A stretch of 64,000 nt of DNA, taken from contig NZ_JAAIJY010000006.1 in assembly GCF_011752065.1 (NCBI RefSeq), positions 1-64,000 of the forward strand, in the 5' to 3' direction. Of this stretch, positions 22,714-31,929 are shown piece by piece (position 1 is the first letter of the stretch; the number at the start of each line of letters is the position of its first letter). Origin of the DNA: Actinomyces sp. ZJ308 (GTDB taxonomy: Bacteria; Actinomycetota; Actinomycetes; Actinomycetales; Actinomycetaceae). The notes under the pieces were generated by a model. It worked only from the letters and a program-made list of their open reading frames with translations, was not told where the DNA came from and searched no databases. The translations under genes were made by a program, and so were the position numbers.

Positions 22714-24447
22714 ATGACTGCTGCTCCAGGCCCCATGGGCGCCCCTGCGGGCGTCGCGACGATCCAGCCCGCCGGCACCGCGAGACACTCGGGCCGGTGG
22801 GCGGAGGCGGCGCTGCTCGGCGTCGCCCTGGTCCTCGGCCTGGGCGGCTTCGTGCTCACCGCCCTCAACCGCACCGGCTCCTCCCCCGCGCAGACCATCA
22901 TGCTGGGAGGCTCCTTCCTCGGCCTGACCGTCTTCATGCACCTGTGGGTGCGCTACACCGCCCCGTGGGCCGACCCGGTCCTCCTGCCGGCGGCGGTCGC
23001 GCTCAACGGGATCGGCCTGGCCATGATCCAGCGCCTGGACCTGGCCTACGAGGCCAACGAGCAGTGGCAGTTCTACGTCGGTTCCAAGCAGCTGGTCTGG
23101 ACGCTGCTGGGCGTCATCCTCTTCTGCGCCGTGCTCTTCCTGCTGCGCGACTACCGGCGCCTGCGACGCTGGGACCGCTGGGCCATGTGGTCCGGCCTGG
23201 TCTTCCTCGTCCTGCCCTTCCTGCCGTTCATCGGCCAGAGCATCAACGGGGCCCGGATCTGGATCCGGATCGGTCCCATGAGCTTCCAGCCGGCCGAGCT
23301 GTCCAAGGTGCTGCTGGCGATCTTCTTCGCCTCCTACCTGGTGGCCAATCGCGACAACCTGGCCCTGGTGGGCCGCAAGGTCCTGTGGATGAGCCTGCCG
23401 CGCGCCCGGCACCTGGGACCCCTGTTCATCGTGTGGGGCGTGAGCATCTGCGTGCTGGTCCTTCAGAAGGACCTGGGCTCCTCGGTCCTGCTGTTCGGAC
23501 TGTTCGTCGTCGTCCTGTACGTGGCCACCGACCGCCCCTCCTGGCTGCTCATCGGCGCGTCCCTGTTCCTTCCCGCGGCGTGGTTCGCCGCCACGCACCT
23601 CCACCACGTCCAGCAGCGCATCAACGGCTGGCTCCATGCCACTGACGAGGCGGTGTACAGCGGCGCAGGCGGCTCCTGGCAGCTGCTGACGGGAATGTTC
23701 GGCATGTCCACCGGCGGGCTCATGGGGGCCGGCTGGGGCAAGGGCTCACCGACTCTCGTCACCTTCGCCAACTCCGACTTCATCTTCGCCTCCCTGGGTG
23801 AGGAGCTGGGGCTGACCGGCACGCTGGCCATCCTCATGCTCTACCTCGTTCTCATCCAGAGGGGGCTGCGCACCGCCGTCTCGCTGCGCGACGGCTTCGG
23901 CAAGCTCCTGGCCGTGGGCCTGTCCTTCGCCATCGCCCTGCAGATCTTCGTGGTCATCGGCGGCGTCACCCGGCTCATCCCGCTGACCGGGCTCACCCTG
24001 CCCTTCCTGGCCTACGGCGGCTCCTCGCTCATCGCCAACTGGGTCATCCTGGCCATTCTGCTGCGCCTGTCCGACGCCGCCCGGCGCCCGGCCACCCACG
24101 CACCGCGGATCATCGACACGGCCGAGCTGCCGGTCTCCCTGCGCCGTCAGGTCCAGGACGCCGGAGCCGAGGACGCGATGATCGAGGAGGCCGACGACGA
24201 GTCCCCCGCCGGCCTCCCTCAGGACGGCTATGGCGGCGACTACGGAGCCGCACCGGTCGGTGCCGGGGACTACTCGCCGCCGTCCCCGCCACCGGCCCCC
24301 GGCAACCCGGTGGATGACGCCTCTCCCACCGTTACCGTCAGCCCGGAGGCGCCGCCTCCGCCGCGCACCGCACCGGACGGGGAGACACTGCGCTCATCAC
24401 GCGCCCCGGGTTTCACTCATGACAGCGACAGGAGGCAGCAACCATGA
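22714..24447 (+). CDS. rodA: FtsW/RodA/SpoVE family peptidoglycan glycosyltransferase
   Basis: A 577-aa SEDS protein with about ten membrane segments. QSINGARIWIRIGPMSFQPAELSKVLLAIFFASYL contains the PxELxK-type core with the catalytic Asp/Glu region nearby. Later blocks are NSDFIFASLGEELGLTGTLAILMLY and GLTLPFLAYGGSSLIANWVIL. It polymerises lipid II with the partner transpeptidase encoded next. Compared with ordinary RodA it has a C-terminal cytoplasmic tail of roughly 115 residues rich in Pro, Asp and Gly. Position between pstP and pbpA supports the RodA assignment over FtsW. Confidence 0.92.
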   Translation: MTAAPGPMGAPAGVATIQPAGTARHSGRWAEAALLGVALVLGLGGFVLTALNRTGSSPAQTIMLGGSFLGLTVFMHLWVRYTAPWADPVLLPAAVALNGIGLAMIQRLDLAYEANEQWQFYVGSKQLVWTLLGVILFCAVLFLLRDYRRLRRWDRWAMWSGLVFLVLPFLPFIGQSINGARIWIRIGPMSFQPAELSKVLLAIFFASYLVANRDNLALVGRKVLWMSLPRARHLGPLFIVWGVSICVLVLQKDLGSSVLLFGLFVVVLYVATDRPSWLLIGASLFLPAAWFAATHLHHVQQRINGWLHATDEAVYSGAGGSWQLLTGMFGMSTGGLMGAGWGKGSPTLVTFANSDFIFASLGEELGLTGTLAILMLYLVLIQRGLRTAVSLRDGFGKLLAVGLSFAIALQIFVVIGGVTRLIPLTGLTLPFLAYGGSSLIANWVILAILLRLSDAARRPATHAPRIIDTAELPVSLRRQVQDAGAEDAMIEEADDESPAGLPQDGYGGDYGAAPVGAGDYSPPSPPPAPGNPVDDASPTVTVSPEAPPPPRTAPDGETLRSSRAPGFTHDSDRRQQP

Positions 24448-25946
24448 ACCGACAGATTCGTCAGGTCGCCTTCCTGGTGCTGGTCATGTTCACCGCGCTG
24501 TCCCTGTCCGTCACCAGCGTCCAGGGGCTGGCCCGCCCCGCCATCTGGGAACCGCTGTCCGCCAACGGCGCCCTCAACTCCGATCCGCGTAACCGCCGCA
24601 CCGTCAACCGGGAGTTCGGCACCGACCGCGGCCCGATCCTGGTCGCCGGCGGCACCACCATCGCCAGCACCGAGAAGTCCGACGACGGCCAGGGCTCCGA
24701 GAACTATCAGCGGGTCTACGCCAACGGGCCGCTCTACGCCCCGGTCACCGGCTACTTCTCGCCCGCCTTCGCCTCCATGACCGGTATGGAGCAAGCGGGC
24801 AACTCGGTGCTCAACGGGGACGACCCCTCCCTGTTCTCCTCCCGGATCAAGACCCTCATCACCGGTGACTCCCAGAGGGGCGGCGCCGTTGAGCTGACCA
24901 TCAGGCCCGAGATCCAGCAGGCCGCCTACGACGCCCTGGCCGGACGCGAGGGCGCCGTCGTCGCCATGGACCCCGGCAACGGCGCCATCCTCGCCATGGT
25001 CTCCTCGCCCTCCTACGACCCCTCGGCCTTCGCCACCCGCGACGGGAACGCCGCCAACGAGGCCAACACCACCCTCAGCGAGGACTCCTCCCGGCCGCTG
25101 GACAACCGGGCCATCGCCGGCAATCTCTACCCGCCGGGTTCCACCTTCAAGATCATCACCACCGCCGCGGCCCTGCGCACCGGCAAGGTCTCGCCGGAGT
25201 CCGAGGTCGACGCCCCCGACACCATCACCCTGCCGGGCACCAACCACTCCCTGGAGAACTACGGCGGGGAGTCCTGCGGCGGCGGGCGGACCAGCTTCTC
25301 CCACGCCTTCGCCGAGTCCTGCAACACGCCCTTCGCCCAGCTGGCCATGGACGTCGGCGAGGAGGAGCTCTCCAAGGAGGCCGGTAACTGGGGCTTCGGC
25401 TCCGATCTCTCCGTCCCGTTGAAGGTGACCCCCTCGGTCTACCCCGACAACGACTCGCAGGCGCAGACGGCGATGGCCGGCATCGGTCAGGCCTCGGTGA
25501 AGGCCACCCCCCTCATGATGGCGATGGTGGCCGCCACCGTGGCCAACAACGGCGAGCAGATGACCCCCTACCTGGTCTCACGCACCCTCGACCCCGACCT
25601 CAACGAGGTCAGCACCACCTCCAAGAAGGTGGCCCGCACCCCGATCGACTCCGCCACCGCCAAGTCCCTGTCCTCCCTCATGCAGACCGCCGTCGCCGAG
25701 GGCACGGGCACCAGCGCCCAGGTCGCCGGGGTCCAGGTGGCCGGCAAGACCGGCACCGCGGAGACCGGTTCCGACACCGGCCCCACCACCTGGTTCGTGG
25801 GCTTCGCCGGAACGGACATCAACAAGCCCCAGATCGCGCTCGCCGTCGTGCTCGACGGCAATGCCGAGACCGAGGACAGCGCCACCGGCGGCAAGGTCGC
25901 CGGCCCCATTGCCGCCCAGGTCATCGATGCGGCGGTGGACCAGTGA
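24444..25946 (+). CDS. pbpA: class B penicillin-binding protein (transpeptidase)
   Basis: A 500-aa PBP. One N-terminal anchor (AFLVLVMFTALSLSVTSVQ), a short dimerisation region and the transpeptidase domain from about residue 150. The catalytic SxxK is STFK (NLYPPGSTFKIIT), SxN is SCN (FAESCNTPFA) and KTG is in VAGKTGTAETG. All three active-site motifs are intact. It forms the cross-links in glycan made by the upstream SEDS protein. It overlaps that gene by 4 nt and the next kinase gene by GTGA. Confidence 0.95.
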   Translation: MNRQIRQVAFLVLVMFTALSLSVTSVQGLARPAIWEPLSANGALNSDPRNRRTVNREFGTDRGPILVAGGTTIASTEKSDDGQGSENYQRVYANGPLYAPVTGYFSPAFASMTGMEQAGNSVLNGDDPSLFSSRIKTLITGDSQRGGAVELTIRPEIQQAAYDALAGREGAVVAMDPGNGAILAMVSSPSYDPSAFATRDGNAANEANTTLSEDSSRPLDNRAIAGNLYPPGSTFKIITTAAALRTGKVSPESEVDAPDTITLPGTNHSLENYGGESCGGGRTSFSHAFAESCNTPFAQLAMDVGEEELSKEAGNWGFGSDLSVPLKVTPSVYPDNDSQAQTAMAGIGQASVKATPLMMAMVAATVANNGEQMTPYLVSRTLDPDLNEVSTTSKKVARTPIDSATAKSLSSLMQTAVAEGTGTSAQVAGVQVAGKTGTAETGSDTGPTTWFVGFAGTDINKPQIALAVVLDGNAETEDSATGGKVAGPIAAQVIDAAVDQ

Positions 25947-27070
25947 AGCCCGTTGTCGGACTCCAGCTCCAGGGCCGCTACGAGCTGGTGGAGCAGATCG
26001 CCCTGGGCGGCATGGGCCAGGTGTGGCGCGCCACCGACCTGCGCTCGGGCCGGGCCGTGGCCGCCAAGATCCTGCGGCCCGAGCTGACCGGGGACGAGAT
26101 CTTCCTGTCCCGCCTGCGCGCGGAGGCCAAGAACTCCCAGGGCCTGCGCCACCCCAACCTCGCCGTCGTCCTGGACTCCGGGGAGAAGGACGGCACCGGC
26201 TGGCTCATCATGGAGCTCGTGCAGGGCCGTGCCCTGTCCGACATCATCACCGAGAAGGGCACCCTGTCGCCGGCCGAGATCCTGCCGATCCTGGCGCAGG
26301 TGGCCCGCGCCCTCCAGGTCGTCCACGACTCCGGCGTCGTCCACCGCGACGTCAAGCCCTCCAACATCCTCATCAACCGCGAGGGCCTGGCCAAGCTCAC
26401 CGACTTCGGCATCTCCACCGGCATCAACCAGCGTCCGCTGACGGCCTCCGGCATGGTCATGGGCACCGCCCAGTACCTCGCCCCCGAGCAGGCCATGGGC
26501 AACATGGCCACCCCGGCCGGGGACCTCTACGGGCTGGGCATCATCGCCTACGAGGCCCTGGTGGGACGCCGTCCCTTCAGCGGCGCCACCCAGGTGGACA
26601 TCGCCTTCGCCCACGTCAACGAGGAGGTGCCCGCACTTCCCGACGCCGTTCCGCCGCAGGTCCAGGCGATCGTCCTCAAGCTGCTCGCCAAGAAGCCGGC
26701 CGACCGGCCGCACTCGGCGCGCGAGGTGGCCCGTGCCCTGGACCGGGCGGTCGTGAACCTGCCCACGGACGCCTGGGACCCCCGCGAGGCGCTCAGCTGG
26801 GAGTCCACCGGCCGCCGCGGCCCGCGGACCCGCGAGCTGCCGCAGCCGGCCACCGTGCGCCCCGGCCGCCACGCGGCCGAGGTGCCGACGCCGTCGCGCA
26901 CCGCCCGGCACGCCTCCGGACGTTCCTTCCTCGGCCTCAACCTGATGACCCTGAGAGTCATCATCCCGGTCCTGGCCGCCATCACCCTGCACAGCACGGG
27001 TACGCTTGCCCATGCGCATCAGGTCATGCCAGCCTTGATGCTGAGCATCCCTGTCAAGGAGGTACTGTGA
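25943..27070 (+). CDS. pknA: PknA-type Ser/Thr protein kinase
   Basis: A 375-aa membrane kinase. The kinase domain (residues about 12-270) has a Gly loop LGGMGQVW, the lysine of AAKIL, HRDVKPSN as catalytic loop, DFGIS, the APEQ anchor and the DLYGLGIIAYEAL helix. A basic/Pro linker and one hydrophobic segment (LRVIIPVLAAITL) come last. The final 30 residues (TGTLAHAHQVMPALML...) are odd for an outer tail. The last codons also form the AAGGAGG ribosome-binding site of pknB. The start is GTG 25943, overlapping the pbpA stop. Confidence 0.9.
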   Translation: MKPVVGLQLQGRYELVEQIALGGMGQVWRATDLRSGRAVAAKILRPELTGDEIFLSRLRAEAKNSQGLRHPNLAVVLDSGEKDGTGWLIMELVQGRALSDIITEKGTLSPAEILPILAQVARALQVVHDSGVVHRDVKPSNILINREGLAKLTDFGISTGINQRPLTASGMVMGTAQYLAPEQAMGNMATPAGDLYGLGIIAYEALVGRRPFSGATQVDIAFAHVNEEVPALPDAVPPQVQAIVLKLLAKKPADRPHSAREVARALDRAVVNLPTDAWDPREALSWESTGRRGPRTRELPQPATVRPGRHAAEVPTPSRTARHASGRSFLGLNLMTLRVIIPVLAAITLHSTGTLAHAHQVMPALMLSIPVKEVL

Positions 27071-29118
27071 CCAGTCAGTTCCCCCAGGTCCTCGCGGGCC
27101 GTTACGAGATCCGCGACCTCATCGGACGTGGTGGTATGGCAGAGGTGCACCTCGGCTACGACACCCGCCTGTCGCGGGTCGTGGCCATCAAGCTGCTGCG
27201 ATCGGACATCGCCGGCGACCCCACCTTCCAGGCCCGTTTCCGCCGCGAGGCCCAGTCCGCGGCGGCGCTCAACCATCCCGCCGTCGTCGCCGTCTACGAC
27301 TCCGGCGAGGAGGAGCTCCTTCAGCCCGGCGGCGCCAGCCGCACCGTCCCCTACATCGTCATGGAGTACGTCGAGGGGCACACCGTGCGCGAGCTCCTCA
27401 GTGAGGGCGAGGCCGTCCCCATCCCGGAGGCGGTGGAGATCGTCTCCGGCGTCCTGGACGCCCTGGAGTACTCCCACCGGGTGGGGATCGTCCACCGCGA
27501 CATCAAGCCCGGAAACATCATGCTGACCTCCACCGGCGCGGTGAAGGTCATGGACTTCGGCATCGCGCGGGCCATTGAGGACTCCGCCTCCACGGTGACC
27601 CAGACCCACACGGTGGTGGGCACCGCCCAGTACCTCTCACCGGAGCAGGCCCGCGGCGAGTCCGTGGACGCCCGCTCGGACCTGTACTCCACCGGTTGCC
27701 TCCTCTACGAGCTCCTCACCGGCCAGCCCCCCTTCCAGGGCGACTCCGCGGTGGCCATCGCCTACCAGCACGTGCGGGAGATCCCCAAGCGACCGTCCTC
27801 GCTGGCCGCCGATGTCCCCGAGTCCCTGGACCGGGTCATCCTGAAGTCCCTGGCCAAGAGCCGTGACGACCGCTACCAGGACGCCGCCCACATGCGCGCC
27901 GACCTCCAGGCGGCCGCCCAGGGCATGTCGGTGGCCGCGCCTGCCGCCGACTCCTGGTCCCCGGCCACCTCGGTCATGAACTCACCGGCCGCCGAGCCGG
28001 TTCAGCCCACCTCCGCCTTCGCCCAGGTACCCTCCGAGCCCTCGCAGACGCCCGCGGCGAAGGAGAGTGAGGAGCCTGAGAAGAAGTCCAGGAGTCACGC
28101 CTGGATCTGGATCCTCGTGTTCCTCCTGTTCGTCGCCCTGGCCGTCGTCGCCGGCCGGTGGGCCTCCGGAGCCTTCGACACTCGGCCGAACCCGACGCCG
28201 AGCGCCACCGTCAGCACCATCGACGTCCCCGACGTCAGTGGTCAGGACGAGGACTCGGCGAAGAAGACCATCGAGGACGCCGGCCTGAAGTTCGCCAAGG
28301 ACGAGGTCGCCAACGACACCGTCAGCGAGGGCCTGGCCGTCTCCTCCGACCCCGAGAAGGGTACGAAGGTCGAGGCTGGCGCCACCGTCACCGTCCACTT
28401 CTCCACCGGCTCGGCGATGGTCAAGGTTCCGGACCTGGAGGGCAAGACCCAGGAGGACGCCCGCAAGGCCCTCAAGGACGCCGGACTGGAGGGCGGCAAC
28501 ACCACCCTGGAGGACTCCGCCACGATCCAGAAGGACCGGGTCATCTACACCAGCCCGCTGGCGGGAACCTCCGTCGAGCGCGGAACCACGGTGGACCTGG
28601 TGCTCTCCACCGGTAACGCCTCCGTCCCCGACGTCACCGGCCAGGACGAGGCCACGGCGAAGAAGACCATCGAGGACGCCGGCCTGAAGTTCAAGCGCGG
28701 CGACGACGTCACCTCCACCGACGTCGAGCAGGGCAGGGCCGTCTCCTCCGACCCGGCCGCAGGATCCAGCACCACCGCAGGAGGCACGGTCACCGTGCAC
28801 TTCTCCAGCGGGGCGGCGGCCACGCCAACGCCGAGTGCGATGGTCACCGTCCCCTCGAACCTCAATGGGAAGACGGTCGAGGACGCGACGAAGGAGCTGC
28901 AGAAGGTCGGCCTGACCGTCGGAACCCAGGTCCAGCAGTCGTCTAACAACGTGGACTCCGGCAAAGTCATCGGTACTGACCCGAGAGCCGGCGCTCAGGT
29001 TCCCGCCGGCTCAAGCGTCAACCTCACGGTCTCCACGGGTAAGGACGGTGGAGGTAACAACAACCAGCAGCCCAATCCCGGTGGCGGAGGCAACAACAAC
29101 AACGACAACAACAACTGA
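27067..29118 (+). CDS. pknB: PknB-type Ser/Thr protein kinase with four PASTA domains
   Basis: A 683-aa sensor kinase. The kinase domain (residues 10-275) has IGRGGMAEVHLG, VAIKLL, HRDIKPGN, DFGIA and SPEQ, followed by a linker, the membrane segment WIWILVFLLFVALAVVAG at about residues 345-362 and four PASTA repeats that bind peptidoglycan fragments: IDVPDVSGQDEDSAK..., VKVPDLEGKTQED..., ASVPDVTGQDEAT... and VTVPSNLNGKTVED.... Repeats 1 and 3 are near duplicates (KKTIEDAGLKF). The C-terminus is Asn/Gly-rich (GGGNNNQQ...). The GTG start 27067 has a strong ribosome-binding site and overlaps the pknA stop. Its likely targets here include the MurJ pseudokinase at 45673. Confidence 0.95.
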   Translation: MTSQFPQVLAGRYEIRDLIGRGGMAEVHLGYDTRLSRVVAIKLLRSDIAGDPTFQARFRREAQSAAALNHPAVVAVYDSGEEELLQPGGASRTVPYIVMEYVEGHTVRELLSEGEAVPIPEAVEIVSGVLDALEYSHRVGIVHRDIKPGNIMLTSTGAVKVMDFGIARAIEDSASTVTQTHTVVGTAQYLSPEQARGESVDARSDLYSTGCLLYELLTGQPPFQGDSAVAIAYQHVREIPKRPSSLAADVPESLDRVILKSLAKSRDDRYQDAAHMRADLQAAAQGMSVAAPAADSWSPATSVMNSPAAEPVQPTSAFAQVPSEPSQTPAAKESEEPEKKSRSHAWIWILVFLLFVALAVVAGRWASGAFDTRPNPTPSATVSTIDVPDVSGQDEDSAKKTIEDAGLKFAKDEVANDTVSEGLAVSSDPEKGTKVEAGATVTVHFSTGSAMVKVPDLEGKTQEDARKALKDAGLEGGNTTLEDSATIQKDRVIYTSPLAGTSVERGTTVDLVLSTGNASVPDVTGQDEATAKKTIEDAGLKFKRGDDVTSTDVEQGRAVSSDPAAGSSTTAGGTVTVHFSSGAAATPTPSAMVTVPSNLNGKTVEDATKELQKVGLTVGTQVQQSSNNVDSGKVIGTDPRAGAQVPAGSSVNLTVSTGKDGGGNNNQQPNPGGGGNNNNDNNN

Positions 29119-29158
29119 AGCCTTGAGCGTTCCGCGCACGGACTCGTCCTCATCGCTC

Positions 29159-29205
29159 ATGTGGCCGGCCCTTGAGACGTCACACGTCTCAAGGGCCGGC
29201 CACAT
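29159..29205. terminator. bidirectional hairpin between pknB and the response regulator
   Basis: Perfect 22-bp arms (29159-29180 and 29184-29205) with a 3-nt loop. It lies 40 nt after the pknB stop and 5 nt from the stop of the convergent response-regulator gene. Confidence 0.85.
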
Positions 29206-29210
29206 TCCTG

Positions 29211-29963
29211 TCACCCCAGCAGGCCGGCGCGCTCGGCGAGGACCGCCAGGTGCACCCGGTTGCGCGCGCCCACCCGGTCCTGGGCGCTGTGCAGGTGGGT
29301 CTTGACGGTGGAGGCCGAGATGTAGAGCCGACCGGCGATCTCCTCGGTGGTCAGTCCCTCGGCGGCCGCCGCGATGACGTCGAGCTCGCGCCGGCTGAGC
29401 CCGGCGGCGGCCTGCCGGGCCTGCGCCACGGCGCGCTGACGCTCCTCGGCGCGGGCGTCATAGGCCGCCATCACCGGCGCCGCGGCCGCCGGCTGGGAGC
29501 GCACGTACCGCAGCAGCTCGGCCAGCGCCCCGGGGGACAGGACCGACTCACCGGCCATGACCCGGCGCAACCCGGCGTCGAGCTCCTCGGAGGCCGAGTA
29601 CTTGAGCAGGTAGCCCACGGCGCCGGCCTCGATGACCCGCACGACGGCGTCGTCGACGTCCCAGGTGGTCAGCGCCACGACGTGGGGGTGGCGCGGCGCC
29701 GCACAGATCCGGCGCGTGGCCTCGATCCCGTCCATGACGGGCATGCCCAGGTCCATGAGCACGATATCCGCCTCGACGCGGCCGACGACGTCGATCGCCT
29801 GACGGCCGTCACCGGCCTCGGCGACCACCGTGTAGTCCTCACGCGGCCGCAGGAGCGGCTTGATGGCGGCGCGGGTGAGCGGATCGTCGTCGACGAGGAT
29901 GACGCGAACCGGGGAGCTGGGCTGGGATGTTGAGGGCGCCGGGGCGGCGAAGGGGTCGGGCAC
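29211..29963 (-). CDS. NarL/LuxR-family response regulator
   Basis: A 250-aa DNA-binding regulator. The receiver domain (residues about 18-135) has the acidic pair VDDD, the phosphoacceptor Asp in IVLMDLGMPVMDG, the Thr in LTTWD and the Lys of YLLKYSASEEL. The LuxR HTH is at about 185-245 (LSRRELDVIAAAAEGLTTEEIAGRLYISASTVKTHL). The start is GTG 29963, with TAGGCT 6 nt upstream, so this gene has its own leaderless transcript apart from the kinase gene 130 nt upstream. It pairs with the histidine kinase at 30094; the stimulus is unknown. Confidence 0.93.
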   Translation of the reverse strand: MPDPFAAPAPSTSQPSSPVRVILVDDDPLTRAAIKPLLRPREDYTVVAEAGDGRQAIDVVGRVEADIVLMDLGMPVMDGIEATRRICAAPRHPHVVALTTWDVDDAVVRVIEAGAVGYLLKYSASEELDAGLRRVMAGESVLSPGALAELLRYVRSQPAAAAPVMAAYDARAEERQRAVAQARQAAAGLSRRELDVIAAAAEGLTTEEIAGRLYISASTVKTHLHSAQDRVGARNRVHLAVLAERAGLLG

Positions 29964-29969
29964 GGGCCC

Positions 29970-29975
29970 AGCCTA
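29970..29975 (-). promoter_or_regulatory. -10 element of the response-regulator gene (leaderless)
   Basis: On the minus strand TAGGCT is followed by GGGCCC and the GTG start at 29963. Confidence 0.55.
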
Positions 29976-30093
29976 GGTGCCTCCACCGACACGATCACCG
30001 TCCCAACGGCCCAGGCGCACACCGATTCTTCCGGCCGCCCGCCCAGCACCCTCGCCGATATCTTCCGAGACCATCCTCTAGGACCCGAGCCGG

Positions 30094-31917
30094 TCAGCGG
30101 CCCTCATGGGGCGAGGCGGCGGAGCGCCAGGGCAGGTGCGCGCTCACCACGAACCTGCCGCGGCCGTCGGGGCCGGCATGGAAGGTGCCCCCGCAGATCT
30201 CCGCCCGCCGGGCCATGCCTCTCAGGCCCGAGCCGCCCCGGGCATCGCCGGGCGGCAGGTCGGTTCCGGTGCCGGATCCTGCGCCGACGTCGTCGGCCGG
30301 GAGTTCCTCGCAGGCCCCGGGGCGCTGAGCGTCCTGCCCGGAAGCCGCCTCCTGCCGGGGGATCCGGTTGGAGCAGGTGATGTCGATGCCGGTGTCCGGC
30401 CCGCCCTCGACGCGCAACCGGACACTCATGCCGGGCGAGTGCTTGCGGGCGTTGGTCAGTGACTCCTGGACGATCCGGTAGACGGCGCGGGAGAGCACCT
30501 CGTCGGCCTCGGCGGCACGATCGAGGTAGATCGACGAGCTCAGCGGCTGGCTGGCGGCGAGCACTCCGTCCACGACCTCCTTGAGGTCCTCCAGGCGCGG
30601 GGCGGGCTCGGCGGCACCCACCGGTTCGCGCAGGACGGCCAGCAGGGAGCGCAGGTCCCGCATGGCGCCCTGGGCCTCCTCCCGCACGCGCTGGGCGGCG
30701 GCCCGGGGATCGTCCTCATCCGAGGCCTCCGCGGGGGATGAGGCGCCTGAGGAGTCCGACGTCGACAGCACCCCTTGCTCCAGGGCGGCGGCGTGGAGGG
30801 CAAGGAGTGAGAGGCGGTGGCCGAGTCCGTCGTGCACCTCGCGGGCCACCCGCTCGCGCTCGGACTGCAGGCTGACGGTGTCCGCCAGGCGGGTCGAGGT
30901 CTGGGCCTGCTCCTCGGCAGCGCGCTCGGCGCGGGCCGAGGCGTCGGCGGCCTCCTGGGCGCGGCGTCGCGCCTCCTTCTCCCCGTCACGCGCGCGCAGC
31001 CACAGCCCGACGGCGACCGGCAGGGCCATGGCCACCACGGCGAGGAAGAGCACCAGCTCTGCCGGCACGTGGGTGATGACGTGCGGGTCATGCGAGTCAG
31101 AGGATCCTGAGGTGACAACGCCGATCATCGAGTTCCCGGTGGAGCCGTGGCTCGCGTCGCGGGCGAGTGCCACGAGGGTGCCGACGGCGAGCAGCGCCCC
31201 CGTGGCCCAGGGCATGGGGTCCCGCAGGGAGCGGGCCCGGCGCACCACGGTGGTGAAGGCGATGAGTCCCACCGTCGTGTCCAGGTAGAGCGCCATACCT
31301 GCGAGCGCCGAGGCGACCGTGATCGGCACCGGCCAGCGCCGGCGCAGGAGGACCGCCACGAGGAGCACCAGCCCTATCAGGAACGAAGTGATCTCGATCG
31401 GCACGTTGCCCGTCTGCTTGAGAGCCTGCTCGTGGCCGATCTGCGATCCCAGTGACGTGAGCGACCCCAGGAGGCACAGGGCGAACAGGCCCACGGAGCG
31501 CAGGACCGCGAGGGCGATCTCAAGGGCTCGGCGTTGCGACGGGGACAGTGCCGGGGCGGGCACAGCAGGCACTGCTGCGGCGACAGGAGCAGCACCGCCA
31601 GGGGGCGCTGGCATCGGGGCCTGGTAGTACCGCGGGCCCGAGCCCGCAGCGGGGGCCGGAGGCGGGGGATACGCGGCATACGCGGGAGAGGCAGGAGACG
31701 CGACGTACGCGGGGGGTGTGGAGTACGGGGGATACCCGGAGTACCCGGAGTACCCCGTATACCCGGAATACGCGGGATAGGGAGGGTGCCTCTGCGGGAT
31801 CGACGTCCCGGGGGCGGGCGCGGCCCGACCGGCATCGGGGCCACCGCCGGAACCACCGCCCCAGCCCGGCACGGGCGGGGTGGATGCGGGGGCGGGCGGG
31901 TAGCCGGGGACTGACAT
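30094..31917 (-). CDS. NarL-type sensor histidine kinase (HisKA_3)
   Basis: A 607-aa membrane kinase. The first 115 residues are Pro/Gly/Ala/Tyr-rich with a YSGYTGYSGYSGYPPYS run. Six or so membrane segments follow (SVGLFALCLLGSLTSLGS, EITSFLIGLVLLVAVLL, ELVLFLAVVAMALPVAVGLWL). A coiled coil leads to the HisKA_3 box REVHDGLGHRLSLLALHAAAL, with the phospho-His. The ATPase domain has QESLTNARKHSPG and GGSGLRGMARRAE. A hydrophilic insert splits the ATPase domain between its N and G2 boxes (residues about 520-565). The start ATG 31917 is supported by TACAGT 6 nt upstream; the frame extends further but without support. Confidence 0.9.
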   Translation of the reverse strand: MSVPGYPPAPASTPPVPGWGGGSGGGPDAGRAAPAPGTSIPQRHPPYPAYSGYTGYSGYSGYPPYSTPPAYVASPASPAYAAYPPPPAPAAGSGPRYYQAPMPAPPGGAAPVAAAVPAVPAPALSPSQRRALEIALAVLRSVGLFALCLLGSLTSLGSQIGHEQALKQTGNVPIEITSFLIGLVLLVAVLLRRRWPVPITVASALAGMALYLDTTVGLIAFTTVVRRARSLRDPMPWATGALLAVGTLVALARDASHGSTGNSMIGVVTSGSSDSHDPHVITHVPAELVLFLAVVAMALPVAVGLWLRARDGEKEARRRAQEAADASARAERAAEEQAQTSTRLADTVSLQSERERVAREVHDGLGHRLSLLALHAAALEQGVLSTSDSSGASSPAEASDEDDPRAAAQRVREEAQGAMRDLRSLLAVLREPVGAAEPAPRLEDLKEVVDGVLAASQPLSSSIYLDRAAEADEVLSRAVYRIVQESLTNARKHSPGMSVRLRVEGGPDTGIDITCSNRIPRQEAASGQDAQRPGACEELPADDVGAGSGTGTDLPPGDARGGSGLRGMARRAEICGGTFHAGPDGRGRFVVSAHLPWRSAASPHEGR

Positions 31918-31923
31918 GTGCTC

Positions 31924-31929
31924 ACTGTA
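31924..31929 (-). promoter_or_regulatory. -10 element of the histidine kinase gene (leaderless)
   Basis: On the minus strand TACAGT is followed by GAGCAC and ATG 31917. In the divergent gap to 32178, CCTTTTGGACAG occurs twice (32001 and 32026, 25 bp apart) and may be a binding site. Confidence 0.5.
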
